From Microbacterium jejuense (GTDB lineage: Bacteria > Actinomycetota > Actinomycetes > Actinomycetales > Microbacteriaceae), in assembly GCF_019511665.1 (NCBI RefSeq), contig NZ_JAEUAW010000001.1, positions 391,963 to 455,962 of the forward strand: a DNA stretch of 64,000 nt, read 5' to 3'. This document shows, one piece after another, positions 33,510 through 41,245 of this stretch. How positions within the stretch are numbered: the stretch's first letter is position 1; each line of letters opens with the position of its first letter. The translations under genes and the position numbers were made by a program. The notes under the pieces are model-generated. The model did not search any database. It saw only the letters and a program-made list of their open reading frames with translations, and was not told the origin of the DNA.

Positions 33510-34187
33510 TCAGCCGGAGCACCCCAGGCGCTGCTGGATCGACGTCATCGCGTCGATCTCGGCCGTCTGCCCCGTCTTCATCGCCTGCGCGACCTCCCGC
33601 GCACGGGGGTCGCTGCCGAGTTCGAGCAGCGCGTCGGCCATCGGGATGGCGCCCTCGTGGTGACGGATCATCAGCGTGAGGAACTGGCAGTCCGCCGCCG
33701 TGCCGGTCGCCGCCTGCAGCGCGGCGATCTCGTCTGCCGACGCCATGCCCATGGCCGCGCGCGCCTCCTCGTCGGTCATCGGTGCGGACGACGCCTGACC
33801 GTGCTCGTGACCCGAGCCGCCGGCATCCATCCACTGCATCAGCGGGCCGCCGGCCTGGGGGAGACCCCACTGCACGAGCCAGTCGAACATCTCGCCCCGC
33901 TGCGCGGCCTGCGACGTGGCGATGTCGTACGAGAGCGCGCGCAGCTCTTCGTCGTCGGTCTTGCGGTAGATCTCCATCGCCAGCTCGATCGCCTGCGCGT
34001 GATGCGCCTGCATGTCGCGCGAGAACCCGGCTTCGGCCGAGTCCGTGCCGGGCGTCGCCGCGGCGCCCTGCGTGCCGAACATCGTGAACCGGCCGACGGC
34101 GAAGCCGAGCGCGCCGATGAGCACGAGCGACACGGCGATGACGATCCACCGCTGCGTGCGTCCGGTCGAGGGCGCCGCGTCGGTCAT
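33510..34187 (-). CDS. DUF305 membrane-anchored protein
   Basis: A 225-residue protein with one N-terminal membrane helix (residues about 12-32) and an exported DUF305 domain, a ferritin-like four-helix fold with paired His motifs. The first is FSRDMQAHHAQAIELA (about residue 53), the second LMIRHHEGAIPMADALLELG (about residue 170). Such proteins are frequent in copper and redox-stress loci, but a biochemical function is not established. It follows the DUF3105 gene by 4 nt, so they form one operon. Confidence 0.88.
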   Translation of the reverse strand: MTDAAPSTGRTQRWIVIAVSLVLIGALGFAVGRFTMFGTQGAAATPGTDSAEAGFSRDMQAHHAQAIELAMEIYRKTDDEELRALSYDIATSQAAQRGEMFDWLVQWGLPQAGGPLMQWMDAGGSGHEHGQASSAPMTDEEARAAMGMASADEIAALQAATGTAADCQFLTLMIRHHEGAIPMADALLELGSDPRAREVAQAMKTGQTAEIDAMTSIQQRLGCSG

Positions 34188-34191
34188 GGCG

Positions 34192-34908
34192 TCACTTCTT
34201 GCCGGGCGCGTCGAGTCCGCCGGTGCACAGTGCGTTCGGCTCGGGCGCGTTGGTGGAGTGCCAGTACGCCGTGATGAACTCCTTCAGGCGAGGGTCGTCG
34301 GCGGCATCGACCTTCAGCTGCGCGTTCCACGCGCTGATGGCGATCGGGGTGTCCATGCCTTCGTACGGCGACATCGTGGCGAAGGTCGACGGCATGAGCG
34401 CCTCGAGCGTCGCGATGTCATCGGCCGACACCTGCGCCGGGTCGTACGTGATCCAGACCGCGCCGTGCTCGAGGTCGTGGACGGCGTTCTCATTGGGCAC
34501 CGGCTGCGTGTAGATGCCGCAGTTCAGCCAGATCGCGTTGTGGTCGCCGCCGGCGGGAGGCGTCTGCGGGTAGTCGACGGCGCCGTCGACGTGGGTCGCG
34601 GTGTTGTCGAACGTCTCGACGCCCTCGATGCCGCTGCCGTCGCCGTCGCCGCGCGCGTAGGTGGGTGCCGGGGCGGGGGCGAAGACGAAGGATGCCACGA
34701 TCGCGGCGACCACGGCGACCGCCGCCGTCGCGCCGACGATCCACCACACGAGCTTGCTGCGGCGGCGCTTCGCCAGCTGCTTCTGGTACTCGGCGAGCTT
34801 CTCCTGACGCTTCTGCTCGCGCTGCTGCTTGACGCTGAGGTTGATCTGGGCCTGAGTGGCCGGGTTGCCGCTCGTACGCTTCTCGGCGGGGGTCGGGGTC
34901 GGGGTCAT
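34192..34908 (-). CDS. DUF3105 membrane-anchored protein
   Basis: A 238-residue protein: a charged coiled-coil-like N-terminus (KQQREQKRQEKLAEYQKQL, about residues 27-45), one membrane helix (about residues 54-75) and an exported DUF3105 domain with GVETFDNTATHVDGAVDYP, DHNAIWLNCGIYTQP and VHDLEHGAVWITYDP, where conserved His and Cys residues suggest metal binding. DUF3105 and DUF305 genes are commonly paired in actinobacteria, as here. Function is unknown. Confidence 0.88.
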   Translation of the reverse strand: MTPTPTPAEKRTSGNPATQAQINLSVKQQREQKRQEKLAEYQKQLAKRRRSKLVWWIVGATAAVAVVAAIVASFVFAPAPAPTYARGDGDGSGIEGVETFDNTATHVDGAVDYPQTPPAGGDHNAIWLNCGIYTQPVPNENAVHDLEHGAVWITYDPAQVSADDIATLEALMPSTFATMSPYEGMDTPIAISAWNAQLKVDAADDPRLKEFITAYWHSTNAPEPNALCTGGLDAPGKK

Positions 34909-35119
34909 GGGCTCGATCTCGGCTCGGCCGCCGGGCGCGGGGCCCGCGGTGTCGGGTGCTGGACTGCCCTCATCCTATGCGGCCGAATGCAAGCGGGGGC
35001 TGGGAAGCCGCCGACAGGCCGGTCTTGCGGGCGGTTGCCGGGAATCCGCTATCCTGGGTTCTCGAATCGATTCGACCTTCCTGTCGCCTGATTCCCGCGC
35101 CCCGAAACGAAATACGCCG

Positions 35120-36481
35120 TTGCTCGATACCGCCTCCGTTCCCGTCCAGAAGCCCGAAGACCGACCCGCCGAGCCCCGGCCGACGCCCCGCCCCGACACG
35201 AGCACCGGCGCCATCCGCACTCTGGGCAGCAACCCGGCCACCGCGCCGATCGTGCTGCATCCGGGCGACTCGATCACGCATCGCCGCCGCGTCCTGTACA
35301 TCGTGCTGCTCGGTGCGCTCACGGCGCTCGGGCCGTTCACGATCGACCTCTACCTGCCCGCCTTCCCCGTGCTGGAGGAGGACTTCCAGACCACGGCCGC
35401 GCTCATCCAGCTGACACTCACGGGCACCATGATCGGCTTCGCCCTCGGTCAGCTGGTCGTCGGGCCGCTGAGCGACAAGGTCGGACGCCGCATCCCGCTG
35501 CTCAGCGTCACCGCGCTGCACGTGCTCGCGAGCACGGCGGCCGCCCTCGCGCCGACGCTCGAGCTCCTGTCGGTCGCGCGCGTGCTGCAGGGCGCCGGCG
35601 CCGCTGCCGGCGGCGTCGTCGCGGCGGCGATCGTGCGAGACCTGTTCGGCGGCCGCCGCCTCGTCGTGATGCTGTCACGCCTCGCGCTGGTCTCGGGCGT
35701 CGCGCCCGTGCTCGCGCCGCTCGTCGGCTCGGCGCTGCTGGCGGTCATGCCGTGGCGTGGCATCTTCGTCGTACTCGCCGTGTACGGCGCGATCATGCTC
35801 GTGTCGGCCATCATCTTCCTGCCCGAGACGCTGCCCAAGGCGCGCCGCCGCGAGCGCGGCGCGACGACGGTCTGGCAGCGCTACCGCAGCGTGTTCAGCG
35901 ACCGCGTCTTCATCGGCGTGCTGATCATCGGCGGCATGACGTTCTCGGGCATGTTCTCGTACCTGTCGAGCTCGTCCTTCCTGTTCCAGCAGACGTACGG
36001 CTTCGACGCGCAGCAGTACGGCATCCTGTTCGCCGTCAACTCGCTGGGCGTCGTCGTGGGCGTGCAGACCGCGTCGCGCCTGGCCGCGCGGTTCGGCCCG
36101 CAGTGGGTCATGGCGTGGTCGACGGCGGTGCTCGTGCTCGCGGCATCCGCCATCGTCGTCACCGACCAGCTGGGCTTCGGCCTGTGGGGCACGATCGTGC
36201 CGCTGTGGATCTTCATCGCCGCGTGTGGCTTCACGTTCCCGTGCGTGCAGGTGCTGGCCCTCGACCGCCACGGCAAGGCCGCGGGGACTGCGCAGTCGAT
36301 CGTCGGCGCGACGAACTTCGGCGTGGCGGGCCTCGTGTCGCCGCTCGTGGGCTGGATCGCTCGGGATGCCGGCATCACGGCCACCACGATGGCCTCGGTC
36401 ATGGTGGGCTGCGCCGTCGTGGGCGTGCTGTCGCTGTGGCTCATCGTGCGTCCCCGCACGGTGGAGCGCCTCGCGCCCTGA
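35120..36481 (+). CDS. Bcr/CflA-family drug:H+ antiporter (MFS)
   Basis: Twelve-helix multidrug exporter related to Bcr/CflA. Typical blocks are LGPFTIDLYLPAFPVLEEDF in helix 1, GQLVVGPLSDKVGRRIPLL after helix 2 and RVLQGAGAAAGGVVAAAIVRDLF in helix 4. Starting at TTG 35120 the product has 453 residues, including about 55 hydrophilic N-terminal residues; the open frame runs further upstream without homology. A TATCCT box at about 35051 is the likely promoter. No clear Shine-Dalgarno is visible, so the start is uncertain. Confidence 0.85.
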   Translation: MLDTASVPVQKPEDRPAEPRPTPRPDTSTGAIRTLGSNPATAPIVLHPGDSITHRRRVLYIVLLGALTALGPFTIDLYLPAFPVLEEDFQTTAALIQLTLTGTMIGFALGQLVVGPLSDKVGRRIPLLSVTALHVLASTAAALAPTLELLSVARVLQGAGAAAGGVVAAAIVRDLFGGRRLVVMLSRLALVSGVAPVLAPLVGSALLAVMPWRGIFVVLAVYGAIMLVSAIIFLPETLPKARRRERGATTVWQRYRSVFSDRVFIGVLIIGGMTFSGMFSYLSSSSFLFQQTYGFDAQQYGILFAVNSLGVVVGVQTASRLAARFGPQWVMAWSTAVLVLAASAIVVTDQLGFGLWGTIVPLWIFIAACGFTFPCVQVLALDRHGKAAGTAQSIVGATNFGVAGLVSPLVGWIARDAGITATTMASVMVGCAVVGVLSLWLIVRPRTVERLAP

Positions 36482-36490
36482 CGCGTCGGG

Positions 36491-36991
36491 TCAGTCCCCG
36501 GAGGGACGCACCGGCTGCAGCCGGAACAGCCGCACCGTGCGGCCGGACTCGCGCTCGTAGTTGCGGTACCCCGGCCACTGCGCCTCGATCCGCGCCCACA
36601 CGGCGTCGCGCTCGGCGTCGGGCACCACGGTCGCGTGCACCGGCAGACGGCGCCCCCGCACCGTGATCGCCGCGTCGGGGTGCGCGAGCAGGTTGGCTGT
36701 CCAGGCGGGATGCCGCGCCCCGGCGAAGTTCGTTCCGGCGACGATCGCACGCCCCCGGCCGTCGGGCGTGTACATCAGCGGCACGTCCCGCGGCTCGCCC
36801 GAGCGCGCCCCGACGGTGTGCAGGATCAGCGAGGGGACGAGGAGCGCGCTCACCTGCACGCGGCCGCCCGACAGCCACGCGACCGCACGCTCGACCGGGG
36901 GCAGCAGCACGGGTCCGAGGAATCGCCGGAACACGCGGGTGCGGGTCAGCGGCGCGATCAGCGTGCGCAGCACATCGACGACAGCGGTCAT
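36491..36991 (-). CDS. Deazaflavin-dependent nitroreductase family protein (DUF385)
   Basis: The 166-residue product belongs to the F420-binding split-barrel family (DUF385/Ddn-like): LILHTVGARSGEPRDVPLMYTP about residue 60, IVAGTNFAGARHPAWTANLLAHPDA about residue 85, then RRLPVHATVVPDAERD. Such proteins reduce nitro compounds or quinones with reduced F420, which requires F420 synthesis elsewhere. ATG 36991 lies 6 nt after CAGGAT, suggesting a leaderless mRNA; upstream frame has no homology. Divergent from the PAP2 gene, with 66 nt between the starts. Confidence 0.88.
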   Translation of the reverse strand: MTAVVDVLRTLIAPLTRTRVFRRFLGPVLLPPVERAVAWLSGGRVQVSALLVPSLILHTVGARSGEPRDVPLMYTPDGRGRAIVAGTNFAGARHPAWTANLLAHPDAAITVRGRRLPVHATVVPDAERDAVWARIEAQWPGYRNYERESGRTVRLFRLQPVRPSGD

Positions 36992-36997
36992 ACCGAC

Positions 36998-37003
36998 ATC
37001 CTG
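36998..37003 (-). promoter_or_regulatory. -10 element CAGGAT, leaderless start at 36991
   Basis: Minus-strand CAGGAT, then GTCGGT, then ATG of the DUF385 gene. Confidence 0.45.
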
Positions 37004-37045
37004 ACCGGTCGCTGTCAAGCCGGGCGGATGCCGCACCCGGACAGG

Positions 37046-37051
37046 CAGAAT
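37046..37051 (+). promoter_or_regulatory. -10 element CAGAAT, leaderless start at 37058
   Basis: CAGAAT is followed by GGGGCG and the ATG of the PAP2 gene. Confidence 0.45.
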
Positions 37052-37057
37052 GGGGCG

Positions 37058-37738
37058 ATGACGGACGTGCGACGCCGAGAGGCAAGCCCCCGGGTGGCGA
37101 CGACCGTCGTGGTCCGGCTGGTCGTGGGCGGAGCGCTCACCCTCCTCTCGGTCGCGCTGGGATGGTGGATCCTCACCCGCGGTGTGGAGCCGTTCCCCGT
37201 CGATGACTGGTGGAACACCCTCCTCGCCGAGTGGTGGCATCCTGCCCTCGCCGGATTCTCGCGTGTCATGAACTGGGTCGGCGGCGGCTGGTTCGGCGTG
37301 CTCGCGGTGCCCATCGCCGCAGCCATCGGCCTCGTGCTGCTCAAGCGGCCGTGGGCGGCCGCGTACTTCCTCGCGGCCGAGGCGGTGTCGGCCGGCTTCG
37401 TCCAGGTGCTCAAGCACGCGTTCGGACGCGTGCGCCCCGAAGACATCCTCGTCATCTCGGACTACGGCTCGTACCCGTCCGGCCATGTCGCCAACGCGGC
37501 CACGATCGCCGTCGCCGCGTTCGTCATCTTCCCGCGCGCGTGGGTGGCCGTCGTGGGGGCGGTCTGGGTCGTGCTGATGGCCTTCAGCCGCACCTATCTG
37601 CATGCGCACTGGCTGTCCGACACCCTCGGCGGCGCCCTCATCGGCGCCGGTGCGGCCCTGCTCGTCGCCGCGGCTTTCGCCGTCCCGCTGGACCGTGAGC
37701 GAAGGAATGACTCGTCCCGGAACGCCTGGCTAGGCTGA
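37058..37738 (+). CDS. PAP2-family membrane phosphatase
   Basis: A 226-residue six-helix phosphatase of the PAP2 superfamily, acting on lipid phosphates such as undecaprenyl pyrophosphate or phosphatidic acid. All three catalytic motifs are present: KHAFGRVRP (K-x6-RP), YPSGH and SRTYLHAHWLSD. The start is ATG 37058 with a box 6 nt upstream. Its final codons carry the TAGGCT promoter box of the next gene. Confidence 0.92.
   Translation: MTDVRRREASPRVATTVVVRLVVGGALTLLSVALGWWILTRGVEPFPVDDWWNTLLAEWWHPALAGFSRVMNWVGGGWFGVLAVPIAAAIGLVLLKRPWAAAYFLAAEAVSAGFVQVLKHAFGRVRPEDILVISDYGSYPSGHVANAATIAVAAFVIFPRAWVAVVGAVWVVLMAFSRTYLHAHWLSDTLGGALIGAGAALLVAAAFAVPLDRERRNDSSRNAWLG
37731..37736 (+). promoter_or_regulatory. 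-10 element TAGGCT inside the PAP2 gene, leaderless start at 37743
   Basis: TAGGCT lies in the Leu-Gly codons and stop of the PAP2 gene, followed by GAGCGC and the ATG of the HerA-like gene. Confidence 0.55.
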
Positions 37739-37742
37739 GCGC

Positions 37743-39767
37743 ATGTCAGCCGCGCCCGAAACGCCTGCGTCCGAGTCCACCGCCACCGACCCGTCCGTCG
37801 CGGCCGCCGAGGCGGAGCTGGCACGGCTCCGTGCCGAGGCAGAGGCCGCCGAGGCTCAGCTCAAGGCGGCGCAGGCGAAAGCCGCGCTGGCGGCCGCCGA
37901 GGCCGAGGCGGCGAAGGCCCGGGCCGGCGGCCCTTCGACAGGCTCGGGGACCGGAGCTCGGGCTGCCGAGCAGGAGACCCCGGCTGCCGAGCGGGAGGCG
38001 CCGGCTGCCGAGCCGGCGGCCGCTGAGCCTGTCGAAGCGCCCTTGCCGGCGGCTGCTGAGCCCGTCGAAGCGCCCGCGCCGCCGGCATCCCCCGCCCCTC
38101 CTGCCGAGCCGGCCGACGGCGCGCCGCTCGACGCCGACGAGGTGGCCGCGATCGTGAAGGGGTACACCTTCGAGGCGACGACGCTCGACCTCGGTGCCCT
38201 CGTCAACGGCGAGCCGGTGCCCGAGGCGCAGATCCGCATCCCGCTCGGCATGATGAACCGCCACGGCCTCGTGGCGGGCGCGACCGGCACCGGCAAGACC
38301 CGCACGCTGCAGGGGCTGGCCGAGCAGCTCGCGGCGAAGGGCGTGCCGGTGTTCGCCGCCGACATCAAGGGCGACCTGTCGGGCGTCGCGACACCGGGGG
38401 AGTCGAACGAGAAGCTGCTCGCGCGGACGCGCGCCATCGGCCAGGACTGGAAGCCCGAGGCGTCGGTCACCGAGTACTTCGCGCTCGGCGGCGTCGGCAA
38501 GGGCGTCCCGGTACGTGCGACTGTGTCGGGCTTCGGGCCGCTGCTGCTGAGCAAGGTGCTCGGCCTCAACGCCACGCAGGAGTCGAGCCTCGGCCTCGTG
38601 TTCCACTACGCCGACGCCAACGGCCTGGCGCTCGTCGACCTGTCGGATCTGCGGGCCGTGCTCACGCACCTCACGAGCGACGAGGGCAAGGCCGAGCTGA
38701 AGGAGCTCGGCGGCCTGTCTGCGGCGACGGCCGGCGTCATCCTGCGCGAGCTCATCACCTTCGCGGATGCCGGTGCCGACGTGTTCTTCGGCGAGCCCGA
38801 GTTCGCGGTCACGGACTTTCTGCGAACCGCTCCCGACGGCCGGGGCTTCATCAGCCTGCTCGAGGTGCCCGGTGTGATCGACAAGCCGGCGCTGTTCTCG
38901 ACGTTCCTGATGTACCTGCTCGCCGAGCTGTTCGAGATCCTCCCCGAGGTGGGGGATGCCGACAAGCCGAAGCTCGTGTTCTTCTTCGACGAGGCGCACC
39001 TGCTGTTCAAGGACGCGTCGAAGGACTTCCTGGCGGCGATCACGCAGACGGTGCGGCTCATCCGCTCGAAGGGCGTCGGCGTGTTCTTCGTCACCCAGAC
39101 GCCGAAGGACGTGCCGTCGGACGTGCTCGCGCAGCTCGGGTCGCGCGTGCAGCACGCGCTGCGGGCGTTCACGCCCGACGACGCCAAGGCGCTGCGCGCC
39201 ACCGTCGGCACCTACCCGAAGTCGGGTTACGACCTGGAGCGCGTGCTGCAGGAGCTCGGCACCGGTGAGGCGATCGTCACCGTCATGAGCGAGAAGGGCG
39301 CCCCGACGCCCGTCGCGTGGACCCGGCTGCGCGCGCCGCAGGGGCTCATGTCGCCGACCCCGGACCCCGCCATCGAGGCCGCCGTGAAGGCGTCGCCGCT
39401 GCTGGCCAAGTACGGGACGCCGATCGACCGCGAATCGGCGCGCGAGATCCTCGCGGCCAAGATGAAGGCGGCCGACGACGCCGCGGCCGCCGAAGAGGCG
39501 GCCCTCGCCAAAGCGAAGGCCGACGCCGAGTACGCCAAGCAGAAGGCGGCCATCGACAAGCAGCAGGCCGCCGCCGACAAGGCCGCCGCCGCGGCCGAGA
39601 AGAAGGCGCAGCAGGAGTATGAGCGTCTGCTCAAGAAGACCGCGGGCACCACGCGCACGTCGCGCAGCTCGCAGAAGTCGCCCATCGAGCAGATCCTGAA
39701 CTCCAAGTCGACGCAGACTATCCTCGGGGGAGTGATCCGCGGGATCTTCGGCACCGGCAGACGGTGA
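37743..39767 (+). CDS. HerA-like ATPase (DUF853/YjgR family)
   Basis: A 674-residue P-loop ATPase of the HerA/DUF853 family. Residues about 15-60 form an Ala/Glu-rich coiled coil, followed by a Pro/Ala-rich linker to about residue 125 that contains three copies of a GTCGAAG-type mini-repeat. The ATPase core has Walker A GATGTGKTRT about residue 180, SGVATPGESNEK, and Walker B VFFFDEAHLLF about residue 415; a basic coiled coil (residues about 575-635) follows. Family members resemble DNA translocases, but the cellular role is not known. Confidence 0.88.
   Translation: MSAAPETPASESTATDPSVAAAEAELARLRAEAEAAEAQLKAAQAKAALAAAEAEAAKARAGGPSTGSGTGARAAEQETPAAEREAPAAEPAAAEPVEAPLPAAAEPVEAPAPPASPAPPAEPADGAPLDADEVAAIVKGYTFEATTLDLGALVNGEPVPEAQIRIPLGMMNRHGLVAGATGTGKTRTLQGLAEQLAAKGVPVFAADIKGDLSGVATPGESNEKLLARTRAIGQDWKPEASVTEYFALGGVGKGVPVRATVSGFGPLLLSKVLGLNATQESSLGLVFHYADANGLALVDLSDLRAVLTHLTSDEGKAELKELGGLSAATAGVILRELITFADAGADVFFGEPEFAVTDFLRTAPDGRGFISLLEVPGVIDKPALFSTFLMYLLAELFEILPEVGDADKPKLVFFFDEAHLLFKDASKDFLAAITQTVRLIRSKGVGVFFVTQTPKDVPSDVLAQLGSRVQHALRAFTPDDAKALRATVGTYPKSGYDLERVLQELGTGEAIVTVMSEKGAPTPVAWTRLRAPQGLMSPTPDPAIEAAVKASPLLAKYGTPIDRESAREILAAKMKAADDAAAAEEAALAKAKADAEYAKQKAAIDKQQAAADKAAAAAEKKAQQEYERLLKKTAGTTRTSRSSQKSPIEQILNSKSTQTILGGVIRGIFGTGRR
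37931..38075. repeat. Three GTCGAAG/CTTCGAC mini-repeats within the HerA-like gene
   Basis: CCCTTCGACAGGCTCGGGGA (37931-37950), GCTGAGCCTGTCGAAGCGC (38022-38040) and GCTGAGCCCGTCGAAGCGC (38055-38073) are copies of an interspersed actinobacterial repeat. They are read in frame as Ser-Thr-Gly-Ser or Glu-Pro-Val-Glu in the linker. Confidence 0.7.
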
Positions 39768-39770
39768 GTC

Positions 39771-39813
39771 CGCGAAGGCCCCGGATCGACCCCGGATCCG
39801 GAAGGCCTTCGCG
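39771..39813 (+). terminator. Terminator-like hairpin after the HerA-like gene
   Basis: CGCGAAGGCC (39771-39780) pairs with GGCCTTCGCG (39804-39813). The right arm includes the G of the next gene's GTG, so the structure could also restrain that gene's translation. Confidence 0.55.
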
Positions 39814-40490
39814 TGCGCAGACCGAAGACCGTCGCCGTGCTCGCGGCGGCGATCGTGGCCGCCGTCGCCGGTGCGACGCTCGCGGTGCTCGGCGTCCCGC
39901 TGGGCGAGTCGTCGCCGGCGAAGGCCGTGCCCAGCGCACGACCGTCGCCGGACGGGCCGGGCGCGACGGCATCCAGTCCGTCCGCCGCGATCGACGACAC
40001 GGTGACCGCCGACGACTACTGCTACGTCGAGGCGATGATCTACTACCGCGTCAAGGAGGAGGAGCTCGCGCAGACGCTGCTGCGCAAGGACGGCCTCTCG
40101 CCGGCGGCCGAGGCGTTCGCGAAGCGCGTGGTCGGCGACGACGTCGCCGAGCTCGACGACCTGCGGGAGTGGTACGTGTCGTGGGCGCCGGCGCGCCCGC
40201 TCGACCCGCCCACGGGGGGCCCCTGCGCCGGGCACGGCTCGGACCACGCGCAGATGCCGGGCATGCCGTCATGGTCGAGCGAGCAGGCGCTCGTCGACGC
40301 CGCGCCGCCCGATGCCGAGCGCCGCTATGCCGAGATCGTCCGCGCCCAGAACGCCGGCATGGTCGCTGTCGTGTCGCTGATCCTCGACGGCGATCCGCAC
40401 CCTGATGTGCGCGCCTCGGCGGAGGCCGTGCTCGAGCGCGAGCAGGCCGACGGCCCGCTCATCGACGAGATCCTGCGCCAGACGCCGTAG
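39813..40490 (+). CDS. Exported DUF305-like protein lacking the histidine pairs
   Basis: A 225-residue protein with an N-terminal signal or anchor helix (residues about 6-28), a Pro/Ser-rich linker and a domain that aligns by eye with DUF305. Compare DYCYVEAMIYYRVKEEEL here with DHCYIEGMIPHHEQALEL at 45775, and IVRAQNAGMVAVVSLIL with LMIAHHDGALEMAEAAV. Both His-His motifs are replaced (YY and QN), so metal binding by those residues is lost. GTG start overlaps the preceding hairpin. Confidence 0.75.
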   Translation: MRRPKTVAVLAAAIVAAVAGATLAVLGVPLGESSPAKAVPSARPSPDGPGATASSPSAAIDDTVTADDYCYVEAMIYYRVKEEELAQTLLRKDGLSPAAEAFAKRVVGDDVAELDDLREWYVSWAPARPLDPPTGGPCAGHGSDHAQMPGMPSWSSEQALVDAAPPDAERRYAEIVRAQNAGMVAVVSLILDGDPHPDVRASAEAVLEREQADGPLIDEILRQTP

Positions 40491-40498
40491 CGGGCTCG

Positions 40499-41245
40499 TC
40501 ACCACCCGCTGAGGGATCCCAGCGGGGCGAGCGCGCGCGCCGCCTCGCGCAGCGCGCCCACGTGCCGCGCGGCGACCGACAGGCCGGCGATCGAGGTCGA
40601 CAGTGCCACGGCGCCCACCGGGCGGGCGTCGTCGTCGTGGATCGGCACGGCGAGGCACCCCCGGTCGGACCTCAGCAGCGCGACCTGCTCGGTGTAGCCG
40701 CGGACGGCGTACGCCTCGTGGATCGGGCGCAGGTCGGCGGCCGACACCTCCGTCCGCCAGGCCGGAGCGTGCGGCATCCGCCTGTCGGGATGTGCGACGA
40801 GCCACAGGTGCCCGATGGCTGATCGTGTCGGGTCGGCCAGCAGCGCGTCGCGGTCCGACAGCGGGCGTCCGGCATCCTCGTCGATCACCAGGAGCCCCGC
40901 GCGGTGGAAGGCGAACAGGTGGACCGCCTCACCTGTCTGGGCGCGCAGCCGGTCCACGACCTCGGCGTGGGGCGGGCGCGTGCGGGCGCCGACCACGGCA
41001 GCGAGCTCCAGGACCCGCGTGCCGAGGAGGAACCCCGAGAAGTCCGAGCGCCGCACCAGGTACTCGTCGCGCACGAGCGAGTTGACGACCCGGTACACCG
41101 TCGCGCGGGGCGCGCCGACCGCGCGGGCGATGTCGGCAGCGGACGCGCCGCGGTCGTCGCGCGCGACCTGCTCGAGGATCTCGAGCGCCAGTCCCAGGCC
41201 CTTCTCGGGCAGTCGCATGTCGCCCACGATGCCCGCTCCGCTCAC
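40499..41245 (-). CDS. IclR-family transcriptional regulator
   Basis: From GTG 41245 the product has 248 residues, the usual IclR size. The N-terminal winged helix is at residues about 15-75 (EILEQVARDDRGASAADIARAVGAPRATVYRVVNSL) and an effector-binding GAF-like domain follows (TGEAVHLFAFHRAGLLVIDE, RGCLAVPIHDDDARPVGAVALS). The GTG overlaps the permease stop by 4 nt; ATG 41218 is a shorter alternative. Coupled to the APC permease, it likely responds to the compound transported or oxidised at this locus. Confidence 0.9.
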   Translation of the reverse strand: MSGAGIVGDMRLPEKGLGLALEILEQVARDDRGASAADIARAVGAPRATVYRVVNSLVRDEYLVRRSDFSGFLLGTRVLELAAVVGARTRPPHAEVVDRLRAQTGEAVHLFAFHRAGLLVIDEDAGRPLSDRDALLADPTRSAIGHLWLVAHPDRRMPHAPAWRTEVSAADLRPIHEAYAVRGYTEQVALLRSDRGCLAVPIHDDDARPVGAVALSTSIAGLSVAARHVGALREAARALAPLGSLSGW

